A DNA stretch of 31,092 bases from Bacilli bacterium. Lineage in GTDB: Bacteria > Bacillota_I > Bacilli_A > RF39 > UBA660. Shown piece by piece: positions 23,376-31,092 of this stretch. The position numbers and the translations under genes were made by a program. The stretch spans positions 1-31,092 of the forward strand of contig JAQVXV010000010.1 of assembly GCA_028708945.1 (NCBI GenBank), written 5' to 3'. The notes beneath the pieces were generated by a model. That model was not told the origin of the DNA and did no database searches. It worked only from the letters and a program-made list of their open reading frames with translations. How positions within the stretch are numbered: position 1 is the stretch's first letter; each line of letters starts with the position of its first letter.

Positions 23376-25887
23376 AAAATATAATCATTTAGAGGTAGAA
23401 AAAGAAAAATATACTAAATGGAAAGAAAGCGGCTATTTTGAATCTGGAGATCTATCAAAAAAACCATTTTGTATAGTTATACCACCGCCTAATGTAACAG
23501 GTAAACTTCATTTAGGTCATGCTTGGGATACGACACTACAAGATATAATTATAAGATATAAAAGAATGGACGGTTATGATACATTATGGTTACCAGGAAT
23601 GGACCATGCTGGAATTGCTACTCAAGCTAAAGTAGATGCTAAATTAAAAAGTATGGGCCTAAAACCAAGGGAAATGGACCGTGATGAATGGCTAGATCAT
23701 GCTTGGAAATGGAAAGAAAAATATGGCGATAATATTCACGAACAATGGGCTAAATTAGGATTAAGTTTAGACTATAATAAAGAAAGGTTTACATTAGATG
23801 ATGGACTTTCTGATGCTGTAAAACATGTTTTTGTTTCTTTATATAATAAGGGTTTAATTTATAGAGGAGAACGCATTATAAATTGGGATCCGGAAGCTAT
23901 GACAGCATTATCTAATGAAGAAGTAATTTATAAAGATGTAGAAGGTGCTTTTTATCATATAAAATATATGATAGAAAATAGTGATGAATATTTAGAAGTA
24001 GCAACTACAAGACCAGAAACATTGTTTGGAGATACTGCTGTTGCTGTTAATCCAAAAGATGAAAGATATAATAAATTAGTAGGTAAATATGTAATTCTAC
24101 CAGTAATAAATAAAGAAATACCAATTATTTCAGATATTCATGCAGATCCAGAATTTGGGACAGGTGTTGTAAAAATCACTCCAGCACATGATCCAAACGA
24201 TTTCGAAGTAGGAAATAGACATAATTTAGAGCGAATAGTGGTTATAAATCCAAATGGTACTATGAACGAAAATGCTAGTATATATAATGGCATGGATAGA
24301 TTTGAATGTCGTGAAAAACTAGTTCAAGACTTAGAAAAACAAGGATTGTTAGTAAAGATTCAAAAAATAACTCATAATGTAGGACATTCAGAAAGAACTG
24401 ATGTTATGGTTGAACCTTATTTATCAAAACAATGGTTTGTAAAGATGAGACCTTTAGCAGACAGAGTTTTAAAAAATCAAAAAAACAAGGATACTAAAGT
24501 TAATTTTGTACCATCGAGATTTGAAAAAGTAATGAATCATTGGATGGAAATAACTTATGATTGGTGTATTTCTAGACAATTATGGTGGGGACATAGAATT
24601 CCTGCTTGGTATAAGGATGATAACATTTATGTTGGATATGAATCACCTAAAGAAGATGGTTGGACTCAAGATAAAGATGTACTTGATACTTGGTTTTCAA
24701 GTGCCCTATGGCCGTTTTCAACTTTAGGATGGCCACAAGAGGAATTAAATAGATATTATCCAAACGATGTATTAGTAACTGGTTATGATATTATTCCTTT
24801 TTGGGTAAATAGAATGACTTTTCAAGGACTTGAATTTACAGATCAAAGACCATTTAAAGATTGTTTAATTCATGGATTAATAAGAGATAAACAAGGAAGA
24901 AAAATGAGTAAATCATTAGGTAATGGAGTAGATCCAATGGAAGTTATAGATGAATACGGTTGTGATTCATTAAGATTTTTCTTAACAACGTCTTCAGCGC
25001 CAGGAATGGATTTAAGATATGATGAAGAAAAAGTAAAATCTACTTGGAATTTTATTAATAAACTATGGAATGCTTCGAGATATGTACTTATGAATGTAGA
25101 AGATTTAGAGCAATTAACATTTACTAATCTATCTAATATTGATAAATGGATTTTAACTAAATTAAATCAAACGATTAAAAAAGTTAGAAAACATATGGAA
25201 AAGTATGAGTTTAATGTAGTTGGCAGTGAACTTTATAGTTTTATTTGGAATGATTTCTGTGATTGGTATATAGAATTATCAAAAGCAAATATGACTGATA
25301 CTACTAAATCAGTATTAACAAAAGTTTTAATTGATATTTTAAAAATGTTACATCCTCTAATGCCTTATGTAACAGAAGAAATTTATCAAAAGTTTGAAGA
25401 TCAATCAATAATGATAAGTAATTATCCTGTCTATAATAAAGATGAGATGTTTAAAACAGATATTGATCAGGTAATTGAAATAATAACGAAAATTAGAAAA
25501 GCAAAACAAGAAAATAATATAGGGACAGATTATTATATAGTTTCTAAAAATAAAATAATATTAGACAATATTAATCTAATTAAAAAAATGTTAAAACAAG
25601 AAAATATTGTTTCTGAATTTGAAGGTAATGATTTAACAAATATCCAAATTTCTTTTGAAGATGATATTGTAAATATTTATTATGATGGTAATGTTAATTT
25701 AGAAAAAGAATTAGAAAGATTAAAACAAGAACAAGATAAATTAACAAATTCTATAGCTAGAAGAGAAAAGTTATTAAGTAATGAAAATTATGTTAGTAAA
25801 GCACCTTTAGATATTGTAGAAACTGAAAAAAAATCATTAGAGAAAGAAAAACAAGAATTAAAGGTGATATTAGAAAAGTTAAAATAA
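23365..25887 (+). CDS. valS: valyl-tRNA synthetase
   Basis: 840 aa from the ATG at 23365 (AAAGGA 8 bases ahead; an ATG at 23356 is too close to that site). It charges tRNA-Val with valine. Class I signatures HLGH (residues 49-52, in PPPNVTGKLHLGH) and KMSKS (513-517), the editing domain with TTRPETLFGDTAVAV and GTGVVKITPAHDPNDFEVG, an anticodon-binding domain after about 560, and a C-terminal coiled coil arm (about 775-840) that grips the tRNA. Length is slightly below the usual ~880. Cotranscribed with the HD gene under the T-box and closed by its own terminator. Confidence 0.97.
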   Translation: MLDKKYNHLEVEKEKYTKWKESGYFESGDLSKKPFCIVIPPPNVTGKLHLGHAWDTTLQDIIIRYKRMDGYDTLWLPGMDHAGIATQAKVDAKLKSMGLKPREMDRDEWLDHAWKWKEKYGDNIHEQWAKLGLSLDYNKERFTLDDGLSDAVKHVFVSLYNKGLIYRGERIINWDPEAMTALSNEEVIYKDVEGAFYHIKYMIENSDEYLEVATTRPETLFGDTAVAVNPKDERYNKLVGKYVILPVINKEIPIISDIHADPEFGTGVVKITPAHDPNDFEVGNRHNLERIVVINPNGTMNENASIYNGMDRFECREKLVQDLEKQGLLVKIQKITHNVGHSERTDVMVEPYLSKQWFVKMRPLADRVLKNQKNKDTKVNFVPSRFEKVMNHWMEITYDWCISRQLWWGHRIPAWYKDDNIYVGYESPKEDGWTQDKDVLDTWFSSALWPFSTLGWPQEELNRYYPNDVLVTGYDIIPFWVNRMTFQGLEFTDQRPFKDCLIHGLIRDKQGRKMSKSLGNGVDPMEVIDEYGCDSLRFFLTTSSAPGMDLRYDEEKVKSTWNFINKLWNASRYVLMNVEDLEQLTFTNLSNIDKWILTKLNQTIKKVRKHMEKYEFNVVGSELYSFIWNDFCDWYIELSKANMTDTTKSVLTKVLIDILKMLHPLMPYVTEEIYQKFEDQSIMISNYPVYNKDEMFKTDIDQVIEIITKIRKAKQENNIGTDYYIVSKNKIILDNINLIKKMLKQENIVSEFEGNDLTNIQISFEDDIVNIYYDGNVNLEKELERLKQEQDKLTNSIARREKLLSNENYVSKAPLDIVETEKKSLEKEKQELKVILEKLK

Positions 25888-25905
25888 CTCTGCAAAGAGT
25901 TTTTT
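25886..25905 (+). terminator. valS terminator
   Basis: AACTCT (25886-25891), loop GCAA, AGAGTT (25896-25901) then T's; the left arm overlaps the stop codon. Confidence 0.75.
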
Positions 25906-25927
25906 AATTGAAATAAATTATCTGTTA

Positions 25928-25936
25928 TGTTAAAAT
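25928..25936 (+). promoter_or_regulatory. extended -10 promoter of the small pilin cluster
   Basis: TGTTAAAAT, 23 bases before the ATG at 25960; no clear -35. Confidence 0.5.
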
Positions 25937-25959
25937 TATTTAAAGAAAGAAGGTAAAAA

Positions 25960-26343
25960 ATGAGAAAAGGATTTACTTTAATTGAATTGTTAGCAGTAAT
26001 CATTATTATAGCCATTATTGCATTAATAACAACGCCAATTATTATCGGTGTAATTACTAACTCAAAAAAAGAATCTATAATAAGAAGCGCTGAATATATT
26101 GCTAGAGCAGCACAAAATGCATATTTAGATAATCAAGCAAAAATACCTTCTGAAAGAACTTTAATGCCAATATCCCAAGGTGGAAATGAATATGAAATTA
26201 GTCAATTAGACTTAGATAATCCACCATTATCGGGAACTTTTATAGTTGATCAAAATAATTACGACATAACCGTAAATAATGCTGTTTTTGAAGAATATAC
26301 TTGTAGTGGAACTGTTGCTAATATGGCTTGCGTTAAGAATTAA
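25960..26343 (+). CDS. small type IV pilin-like protein
   Basis: 127 aa. Leader MRKG, cleavage before Phe5, Glu at mature position 5 and a hydrophobic helix to about residue 30. A helical linker follows, then DLDNPPLSGTF and a C-terminal Cys pair (Cys115 and Cys124, C-x8-C). It is the most diverged of the six small pilins: Thr-Thr-Pro rather than Ala-Ser-Pro after the helix and a different C-x-C loop length. RBS GAAGGT. Could be a minor subunit or an older paralog. No terminator before the next gene. Confidence 0.85.
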   Translation: MRKGFTLIELLAVIIIIAIIALITTPIIIGVITNSKKESIIRSAEYIARAAQNAYLDNQAKIPSERTLMPISQGGNEYEISQLDLDNPPLSGTFIVDQNNYDITVNNAVFEEYTCSGTVANMACVKN

Positions 26344-26402
26344 GAAAATCGTATAAATTTCAATTAATAGTAAAAGATATTAATGTATAGAAAGGAATTT
26401 AT

Positions 26403-26759
26403 ATGAAAAAAGGTTTTACATTAATAGAATTATTAGCAGTAATTGTTATTTTGGCTATAATTGCCTTAATAGCATCACCAATCGTAGTAGGTTTAATTGA
26501 AGATGCAGATCGTCAAGCAGCAGAAAGAAGTACAGAAGCAGTAGTAAATGCTGCTAAGACTAGATATGCTCTTAGTCAAATGAATCCAACAGAATACTCT
26601 TTAGTGACAGATGCTTCACTAATAGAAGTTGATAATCCTCCTACATCAGGAACTATTGCCTATGGAACAACTGGTCAAATAACGCTTTCAAATGTTATAA
26701 TCGGTGATTATAGTTGTGCTTATACAACAGCTACTAAGGCAACATGCACTAAACAATAG
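26403..26759 (+). CDS. small type IV pilin-like protein
   Basis: 118 aa. Leader MKKG/FTLIE; helix LLAVIVILAIIALIASPIVV; then GLIEDADRQAAERSTEAVV, shared with the genes downstream. C-terminal Cys105 and Cys115 (C-x9-C) would close a small disulfide loop, as the D-region does in type IV pilins. Motif VDNPPTSGTI precedes the last strands. RBS AAAGGA. A possible promoter TTGCGT-18-TATAAA (26328-26357) overlaps the end of the previous gene. Confidence 0.87.
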   Translation: MKKGFTLIELLAVIVILAIIALIASPIVVGLIEDADRQAAERSTEAVVNAAKTRYALSQMNPTEYSLVTDASLIEVDNPPTSGTIAYGTTGQITLSNVIIGDYSCAYTTATKATCTKQ

Positions 26760-26809
26760 AAGATATATATCTATATTAAATGAGCCATAATTTTTTTTAA
26801 AATAATGGG

Positions 26810-26847
26810 CAATGTAAATATATTTATTATTTATATTGTTTTTTTTT
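26810..26847 (+). terminator. terminator between small pilin genes
   Basis: CAATGTAAATA (26810-26820) pairs with TATTTATATTG (26828-26838) with one G-U, then a T9 run. Confidence 0.8.
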
Positions 26848-26855
26848 AGTTAAAG

Positions 26856-26864
26856 TGTTATAAT
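26856..26864 (+). promoter_or_regulatory. extended -10 promoter
   Basis: TGTTATAAT, 9 bases after the upstream terminator's T-run and 32 bases before the ATG at 26897. Confidence 0.6.
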
Positions 26865-26896
26865 TCAGTTAGATTATAAAGTAAGGTGGTGATGAA

Positions 26897-27271
26897 ATGA
26901 AAAAAGGTTTTACATTGATAGAATTATTAGCAGTAATCGTAATTTTAGCAATAATCGCTTTAATAGCTTCACCAATTGTAGTAGGTTTAATTGAAGATGC
27001 AGATCGTCAAGCAGCTGAAAGAAGTACTGAAGCAGTAGTAGAAGCAGCTAAAACAAGATTTGCCCAAAATCAAATTGATCCATCAACATATCCTATAGTA
27101 ACTACCGCTAGTCCACTTGTTCTTCTTCAAGCGTCAGCTTTACCATTAGATAATAAACCAACAGGAGGAACTGTTGCATATGGTTCAAAAGGGGAAGTAA
27201 CATTAGCAGGTATAAAATTTGGAAAATATACATGCACTTATACAGCAGCGGCTGGAGCAGCTTGCAGTTAA
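26897..27271 (+). CDS. small type IV pilin-like protein
   Basis: 124 aa. The first ~46 residues equal the previous pilin (through ERSTEAVV). The middle is ~6-10 residues longer than in its neighbours (a loop with TASPLVLLQASALP). It ends with LDNKPTGGTVAYGSKGEVTL and Cys113/Cys123 (C-x9-C). RBS AAGGTGGTGAT. Alone between its own promoter and terminator. Likely a fibre subunit; which of the six is the main one cannot be told. Confidence 0.87.
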   Translation: MKKGFTLIELLAVIVILAIIALIASPIVVGLIEDADRQAAERSTEAVVEAAKTRFAQNQIDPSTYPIVTTASPLVLLQASALPLDNKPTGGTVAYGSKGEVTLAGIKFGKYTCTYTAAAGAACS

Positions 27272-27290
27272 TTCTACTATATGATAATTA

Positions 27291-27311
27291 AAACTCTTAA
27301 AGAGTTTTTTT
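27291..27311 (+). terminator. terminator, copy 1 of a repeated hairpin
   Basis: AAACTCT/AGAGTTT with T7; the same hairpin and its flank (ACTATATGATAATT) recur at 27743 and 28198. Confidence 0.75.
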
Positions 27312-27319
27312 ATAAAAAG

Positions 27320-27348
27320 TTGAAAAAAATTTTAGTTAGTGATATAAT
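27320..27348 (+). promoter_or_regulatory. strong promoter of a pilin gene
   Basis: TTGAAA (27320-27325), 17-bp spacer ending TGA, TATAAT (27343-27348). Extended -10 plus a good -35: stronger than those of the large pilin genes, in line with a major subunit. Confidence 0.75.
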
Positions 27349-27378
27349 CAAAATAGAAAATAGGATGGTGGTGATAGA

Positions 27379-27723
27379 ATGAAAAAAGGTTTTACGTTGA
27401 TAGAATTGTTAGCAGTAATCGTAATTTTAGCAATAATCGCTTTAATAGCTTCGCCAATTGTAGTAGGTTTAATTGAAGATTCAAATAGACAAGCTGCAGA
27501 AAGAAGTACTGAAGCAGTAGTACAAGCTGCTAAAACAGAATTTGCATTAAGTAAACTGAATAAAACTACGCCTTCAGCGACTGCTGCAGGTCTAGACTTA
27601 GATAATGCACCAACAGGAGGGACTGTTACATATGGTTCAAATGGCGAAATAACACTATCGGGTGTGGTATTCGGAAAATATACATGTACTTATACAGCAG
27701 CGGCTGGCGCAAAATGTAGTTAA
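27379..27723 (+). CDS. small type IV pilin-like protein, identical copy A
   Basis: 114 aa, shortest of the set. MKKG/FTLIE leader and helix, GLIEDSNRQAAERSTEAVVQ, short loop, DLDNAPTGGTVTYGSNGEITL, Cys103 and Cys113 (C-x9-C). Alanine- and glycine-rich tail (TAAAGAKCS). Identical in DNA to the next gene, which with the strong promoter suggests dose: it is the best candidate for a major subunit. Confidence 0.88.
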   Translation: MKKGFTLIELLAVIVILAIIALIASPIVVGLIEDSNRQAAERSTEAVVQAAKTEFALSKLNKTTPSATAAGLDLDNAPTGGTVTYGSNGEITLSGVVFGKYTCTYTAAAGAKCS

Positions 27724-27742
27724 TTCTACTATATGATAATTA

Positions 27743-27764
27743 AAACTCTTAAAGAGTTTTTTTT
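27743..27764 (+). terminator. terminator, copy 2
   Basis: AAACTCT/AGAGTTT with T8. Confidence 0.75.
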
Positions 27765-27774
27765 ATAAAAAAAG

Positions 27775-27803
27775 TTGAAAAAAATTTTAGTTAGTGATAT
27801 AAT
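27775..27803 (+). promoter_or_regulatory. strong promoter, duplicate
   Basis: TTGAAA (27775-27780), 17 bp, TGA-TATAAT (TATAAT 27798-27803), as in copy A. Confidence 0.75.
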
Positions 27804-27833
27804 CAAATTAGAAAATAGGATGGTGGTGATAGA

Positions 27834-28178
27834 ATGAAAAAAGGTTTTACGTTGATAGAATTGTTAGCAGTAATCGTAATTTTAGCAATAATCGCTTTAA
27901 TAGCTTCGCCAATTGTAGTAGGTTTAATTGAAGATTCAAATAGACAAGCTGCAGAAAGAAGTACTGAAGCAGTAGTACAAGCTGCTAAAACAGAATTTGC
28001 ATTAAGTAAACTGAATAAAACTACGCCTTCAGCGACTGCTGCAGGTCTAGACTTAGATAATGCACCAACAGGAGGGACTGTTACATATGGTTCAAATGGC
28101 GAAATAACACTATCGGGTGTGGTATTCGGAAAATATACATGTACTTATACAGCAGCGGCTGGCGCAAAATGTAGTTAA
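27834..28178 (+). CDS. small type IV pilin-like protein, identical copy B
   Basis: 114 aa, same DNA and protein sequence as the gene at 27379-27723 over all 345 bases. Absence of even silent changes means a very recent duplication or continuing gene conversion. Own promoter, RBS and terminator as in copy A. Confidence 0.88.
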   Translation: MKKGFTLIELLAVIVILAIIALIASPIVVGLIEDSNRQAAERSTEAVVQAAKTEFALSKLNKTTPSATAAGLDLDNAPTGGTVTYGSNGEITLSGVVFGKYTCTYTAAAGAKCS

Positions 28179-28197
28179 TTTTACTATATGATAATTA

Positions 28198-28218
28198 AAA
28201 CTCTTAAAGAGTTTTTTT
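28198..28218 (+). terminator. terminator, copy 3
   Basis: AAACTCT/AGAGTTT with a T-run; marks the right limit of the duplication, after which the flanks diverge. Confidence 0.75.
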
Positions 28219-28237
28219 ATTGTCAAATATTGTCAAA
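28218..28237 (+). promoter_or_regulatory. 10-bp tandem direct repeat, possible operator
   Basis: TATTGTCAAA twice in a row, just upstream of the -35 box. It reads TGTCAAA-TAT-TGTCAAA, one base per half-site away from the CtsR consensus RGTCAAA-NAN-RGTCAAA. Absent from the other pilin promoters. Confidence 0.4.
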
Positions 28238-28242
28238 ATCGG

Positions 28243-28272
28243 TTGAATTTTTTAGATATATAATGATATAAT
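28243..28272 (+). promoter_or_regulatory. promoter of the last small pilin gene
   Basis: TTGAAT (28243-28248), 18-bp spacer ending TGA, TATAAT (28267-28272). Confidence 0.65.
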
Positions 28273-28305
28273 CAAAATAGAATAATTGATGGGTGGTGAT
28301 GAAAT

Positions 28306-28662
28306 ATGAAAAAGGGTTTTACGTTGATAGAATTATTGGCAGTAATTGTAATTTTAGCAATAATCGCTTTAATAGCCTCACCAATTGTAGTAGGTTTAAT
28401 TGAAGATTCAAATAAACAAGCAGCAGAAAGAAGTACTGAAGCGGTAATAAAAGCTGCTAAAACTCAATATGCATTAAGTCAAATGAATGATGAATATGAT
28501 GAACCAACAACTTATACAGATTTAGATTTAGACAATCCCCCAACAGGAGGAACAGTTTCCTTTGATGCAAATGGAGATGTAGTATTAACAGGTGTAAAAT
28601 TCGGAAATTACACATGTGCTTATACAAAAGCAGCAGGTGTAACATGTACTAAAAATCCATAA
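28306..28662 (+). CDS. small type IV pilin-like protein
   Basis: 118 aa. MKKG/FTLIE leader and helix, GLIEDSNKQAAERSTEAVIK, a loop with an acidic stretch (NDEYDEPTTYTD) not found in the sisters, LDLDNPPTGGTVSF, Cys104 and Cys114 (C-x9-C). RBS GGTGGTGAT. Its promoter alone has the TATTGTCAAA repeat, so it may be controlled differently from the duplicated pair. Confidence 0.87.
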   Translation: MKKGFTLIELLAVIVILAIIALIASPIVVGLIEDSNKQAAERSTEAVIKAAKTQYALSQMNDEYDEPTTYTDLDLDNPPTGGTVSFDANGDVVLTGVKFGNYTCAYTKAAGVTCTKNP

Positions 28663-28671
28663 TATAATTTA

Positions 28672-28694
28672 AAAACTCTTTAAGAGTTTTTTTT
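28672..28694 (+). terminator. terminator of the pilin cluster
   Basis: AAAACTCT-like arm (28672-28679) and AGAGTTTT (28683-28690) with T's to 28694; the lepA -10 box begins 8 bases further on. Confidence 0.75.
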
Positions 28695-28698
28695 ATTG

Positions 28699-28707
28699 TG
28701 CTATAAT
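28699..28707 (+). promoter_or_regulatory. extended -10 promoter of lepA
   Basis: TGC-TATAAT (TATAAT 28702-28707) right behind the upstream T-run; no recognisable -35. Confidence 0.6.
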
Positions 28708-28722
28708 TATGTAGGTGGTTTT

Positions 28723-30522
28723 ATGAAACAACAAAATATTCGTAATTTTTCAATTATTGCACATATCGATCATGGTAAGAGTACTTTAGCAGATCGTATT
28801 TTAGAGATAACTCAAGCAATCGATAAAAGAAATTTAAAAGACCAATTATTAGATAATATGGATATTGAAAAAGAACGTGGCATTACAATTAAGTTAAATG
28901 CCGTTCAACTTAAATACAATTATAAAAATGAAGATTATTTACTACATTTGATTGATACTCCAGGTCATGTAGATTTTAGTTATGAAGTTAGTAGAAGTTT
29001 AGCAGCATGTGAAGGTGCTATTTTAGTGGTGGATGCAGCTCAAGGAATAGAGGCACAAACTTTAGCAAATCTTTATTTAGCACTTGAAAACGATCTAAAA
29101 ATAATACCAGTTATTAATAAAATTGATTTACCTAATGCCGATCTTGAAAGGGTTAAAAAAGAATTAATTGATAATTTGGGTTTTGAAGAAGATGAGATAG
29201 TTTTAACAAGTGCTAAAGAGGGAATAGGAATAAAAGAATTAATTGAAACAATAATAGAAAAAATTCCTAGTCCTAAAGGTAATCAAAATGATAAATTACA
29301 GGCTTTAATATTTGATAGTTACTATGATTCTTATCGCGGAATAGTAACTTCTATTAGAGTAGTTAATGGCAAAGTAAAAGTAGGAGACACTATTAAAATG
29401 ATGAATAGTAATAGTGAATATGAAGTAAGTTTCTTAGGGGTTCATTGTCCACAAGAAGTATATAAAAAAGAATTGGTGGCTGGTGAAGTTGGTGTACTTG
29501 CAGCAAGCATCAAAACAATCGAAGATGTTGAAGTAGGAGACACAATAACTTTAAAAAATGATAGAGCTAACTCTAAGTTACCGGGATATAAACCAATGAA
29601 GCCAATGGTTTTCTGTGGAATATATCCAACAGTGTCATCAAAATACCCAGAATTAAGAGAAGCTTTAGAAAAACTAAAATTAAATGATGCATCATTACAA
29701 TTTTCAGCCGAAACTTCAAAAGCTTTAGGATTTGGTTTTAGATGTGGCTTTTTAGGATTATTACATATGGAAATAATTTCAGAACGAATTGAAAGAGAAT
29801 TTGGAATAGATTTAATTGCAACTAGTCCATCGGTAATATATGAAATAACACTTACTGATAGAAGTATTATAAACATTGATAGTCCTGTTAAAATGCCAGA
29901 TAGACAAAAAATACTTGATATCAAAGAACCTTATATAAGAACTAATATCTTTGCACCAAGTGAATATATAGGACCTATAATGGAGTTATGTCAAAATAAA
30001 AGAGGTAATTTTATTTCAATGGAATATATAGACTCAATCAGAGCAAATATTCATTATGAAATACCGTTATCAGAAATAGTGTATGACTTTTTTGATAAAC
30101 TTAAATCATATACTAAAGGATATGCTTCTTTTGATTATGAATTAATTGGTTATAAAAGTAGTGATTTAGTAAAAATGGACATTTTATTAAATGGTGAAAT
30201 AGTCGATGCTTTCAGTCTTATTGTGCACAAAGATTTTGCATATAAAAGAGGTAAAATAATTGTTGAAAATTTAAGTAAATTAATACCTAGACAACAATTT
30301 GAAGTGCCGATACAAGCAACTATTGGTAATAAAGCAATTGCTCGTTCTGATATAAAAGCAATTCGAAAAAATGTATTAGCAAAATGTTATGGTGGGGACG
30401 TTTCAAGAAAAAGAAAATTACTTGAAAAACAAAAAGAAGGTAAGAAAAAGATGAAAATGATTGGTAGTGTAGAAGTACCACAAGAAGCTTTTTTAGCAGT
30501 TTTAAGTATGGATGAAGAATAG
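28723..30522 (+). CDS. lepA: elongation factor 4 (LepA), ribosomal GTPase
   Basis: 599 aa from the ATG at 28723 with AGGTGG ahead; an upstream in-frame ATG at 28696 lies inside the promoter. LepA binds stalled or paused ribosomes and can back-translocate. GTPase motifs: AHIDHGKST (residues 13-21), [14 protein letters not shown] and TSAKEG. Then domain II, the EF-G-like domains III and V, and the LepA-specific C-terminus [20 protein letters not shown] with [14 protein letters not shown]. Full length. Followed by hemW, an order also found in other Bacillota. Confidence 0.98.
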   Translation: MKQQNIRNFSIIAHIDHGKSTLADRILEITQAIDKRNLKDQLLDNMDIEKERGITIKLNAVQLKYNYKNEDYLLHLIDTPGHVDFSYEVSRSLAACEGAILVVDAAQGIEAQTLANLYLALENDLKIIPVINKIDLPNADLERVKKELIDNLGFEEDEIVLTSAKEGIGIKELIETIIEKIPSPKGNQNDKLQALIFDSYYDSYRGIVTSIRVVNGKVKVGDTIKMMNSNSEYEVSFLGVHCPQEVYKKELVAGEVGVLAASIKTIEDVEVGDTITLKNDRANSKLPGYKPMKPMVFCGIYPTVSSKYPELREALEKLKLNDASLQFSAETSKALGFGFRCGFLGLLHMEIISERIEREFGIDLIATSPSVIYEITLTDRSIINIDSPVKMPDRQKILDIKEPYIRTNIFAPSEYIGPIMELCQNKRGNFISMEYIDSIRANIHYEIPLSEIVYDFFDKLKSYTKGYASFDYELIGYKSSDLVKMDILLNGEIVDAFSLIVHKDFAYKRGKIIVENLSKLIPRQQFEVPIQATIGNKAIARSDIKAIRKNVLAKCYGGDVSRKRKLLEKQKEGKKKMKMIGSVEVPQEAFLAVLSMDEE

Positions 30523-30539
30523 TATCTTCATCTTTTTTT
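30511..30539 (+). terminator. lepA terminator built from its last codons
   Basis: GATGAAGA (30511-30518) and TCTTCATC (30525-30532) with a 6-base loop containing the TAG stop, then a T7 run. Confidence 0.85.
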
Positions 30540-30540
30540 A

Positions 30541-30549
30541 TGCTATAAT
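30541..30549 (+). promoter_or_regulatory. extended -10 promoter of hemW
   Basis: TGC-TATAAT (TATAAT 30544-30549), 15 bases before the ATG. Confidence 0.6.
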
Positions 30550-30564
30550 TGAATAGGTGATAAT

Positions 30565-31092
30565 ATGGTTAAATCAGTATATATACATATTCCCTTTTGC
30601 GATAACATTTGTAGTTATTGTGATTTTTGCAAAATGTATTATAAAGAAGAATGGGTTTCTAATTATCTTGTAAGTTTAGAAAAAGAGATAAAACAAAACT
30701 ATCGAAATGAAATAATAAAGACCATTTACATAGGTGGTGGAACACCTAGTTGTTTAAATGAAAATCAATTGCTTAAATTATTTGAAATAATAAAAATCTT
30801 TAAAACATCAAATGATTTAGAATATACAATTGAATGTAATTTAGATTCATTAAATTATGCAAAAATAGAGCTATTTAAAAAATATAAAATAAATAGAGTT
30901 AGTATTGGTATTCAAACATTTAATAAAAAACATTTAGAATTTTTAAATCGAAAAGAAGGTAATATTAGTACAATAATTAAACAGTTAAAAGATGCTAAAA
31001 TAGACAATATCAATGTCGATTTAATGTATGGATTTCCCAATCAAACAATAGAGGAGTTAAAAGAAGATATAAAAAAAATAAAGGAATTAGAT
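30565..31092 (+). CDS. hemW: HemW-like radical SAM protein (3' end beyond the window)
   Basis: First 176 residues only. ATG after AGGTGAT. The radical SAM cysteines are Cys12, Cys16 and Cys19 (HIPFCDNICSYCDFC), followed by YIGGGTPS, the SAM-binding glycine motif, an ECN strand (about residues 91-93), RVSIGIQTF and VDLMYGFPNQT, all typical of HemW. Family members act as haem chaperones rather than as the coproporphyrinogen oxidase once annotated. In a fermentative anaerobe the need for haem transfer is unclear. Position after lepA supports the call. Confidence 0.92.
   Translation, partial: MVKSVYIHIPFCDNICSYCDFCKMYYKEEWVSNYLVSLEKEIKQNYRNEIIKTIYIGGGTPSCLNENQLLKLFEIIKIFKTSNDLEYTIECNLDSLNYAKIELFKKYKINRVSIGIQTFNKKHLEFLNRKEGNISTIIKQLKDAKIDNINVDLMYGFPNQTIEELKEDIKKIKELD

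Larger units (their letters stand above)
27270..28217. repeat. tandem duplication of a pilin gene with its promoter and terminator
   Basis: Two direct copies with a period of 455 bp (452 bp at the leading terminator, owing to small A/T-run changes). Each copy holds the hairpin terminator, TTGAAA/TATAAT promoter, RBS GGTGGTGAT and a 345-bp gene. The two genes are identical base for base; the spacers differ only by run lengths and a few bases (for example CAAAATAG versus CAAATTAG). Confidence 0.9.

Noticed and set aside
27270..28217. Insertion sequence or transposon behind the duplication
   Set aside because: No transposase, no terminal inverted repeats and no target duplication; direct tandem repeat by recombination explains it.
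29442..29924. Minus-strand frame opposite lepA
   Set aside because: lepA is intact and conserved across this region; no RBS for the opposite frame.

Overview
The window is AT-rich DNA from a low-GC Gram-positive bacterium (Bacillota, class Bacilli; the gene content fits an uncultured gut lineage such as RF39, but this is an inference without a database search). Supporting signs are a tRNA-Val T-box leader before valS, strong AGGTG/AGGAG ribosome binding sites, ClpC with a UVR insert, the YtqA-type radical SAM enzyme MnmL, a Cse60-like small protein, and LepA followed by HemW. TGA is used as a stop in two coupled genes and TGG encodes Trp, so the code is standard rather than mycoplasmal.

Left part (1-8000): a Pro/Tyr-rich small protein, an M29 aminopeptidase, a degenerate NodB-like extracellular protein overlapping tail to tail with mnmL, a perfect promoter-plus-terminator unit (candidate ~50 nt RNA), a three-gene coupled envelope operon (DUF2207-type membrane protein, YgjP-type metallopeptidase, coiled-coil M23 endopeptidase), a cse60-like gene, a tail-anchored unknown and galE. 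Then comes a lone clpC (8194-10482).

Middle part (10571-22252): seven consecutive genes whose products begin with a prepilin-type leader and helix. Six share a ~120-residue pilin stalk with a cysteine pair at residues 96-97 and 118-119. Onto it are fused either laminin-G-like (three genes) or glycine-rich lectin/fibre-like domains (three genes). The seventh, 1061 aa, has a variant leader lacking Glu5, two Cys-paired beta repeats, a lectin-like module and two ALK-type glycine-rich domains. Most have their own extended -10 promoter and many their own terminator. This looks like a set of pseudopilin-anchored adhesins.

Right part (22253-31092): a promoter-hairpin unit, the T-box operon HD-hydrolase/valS, then six small type IV pilin-like genes (25960-28662) with a C-terminal disulfide-type C-x8/9-C loop, two of them identical at DNA level as a 455-bp tandem duplication. 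Housekeeping genes lepA and hemW (cut by the window end) follow. No pilus ATPase, platform protein or prepilin peptidase lies in the window, so assembly genes must be elsewhere.

Reading of the whole: one chromosomal region where house-keeping genes are interleaved with two pilin loci, small pilins that could form a fibre and large pilins that could carry sugar-binding or sticky tips. The display-system idea is inference; the gene architecture is seen directly.
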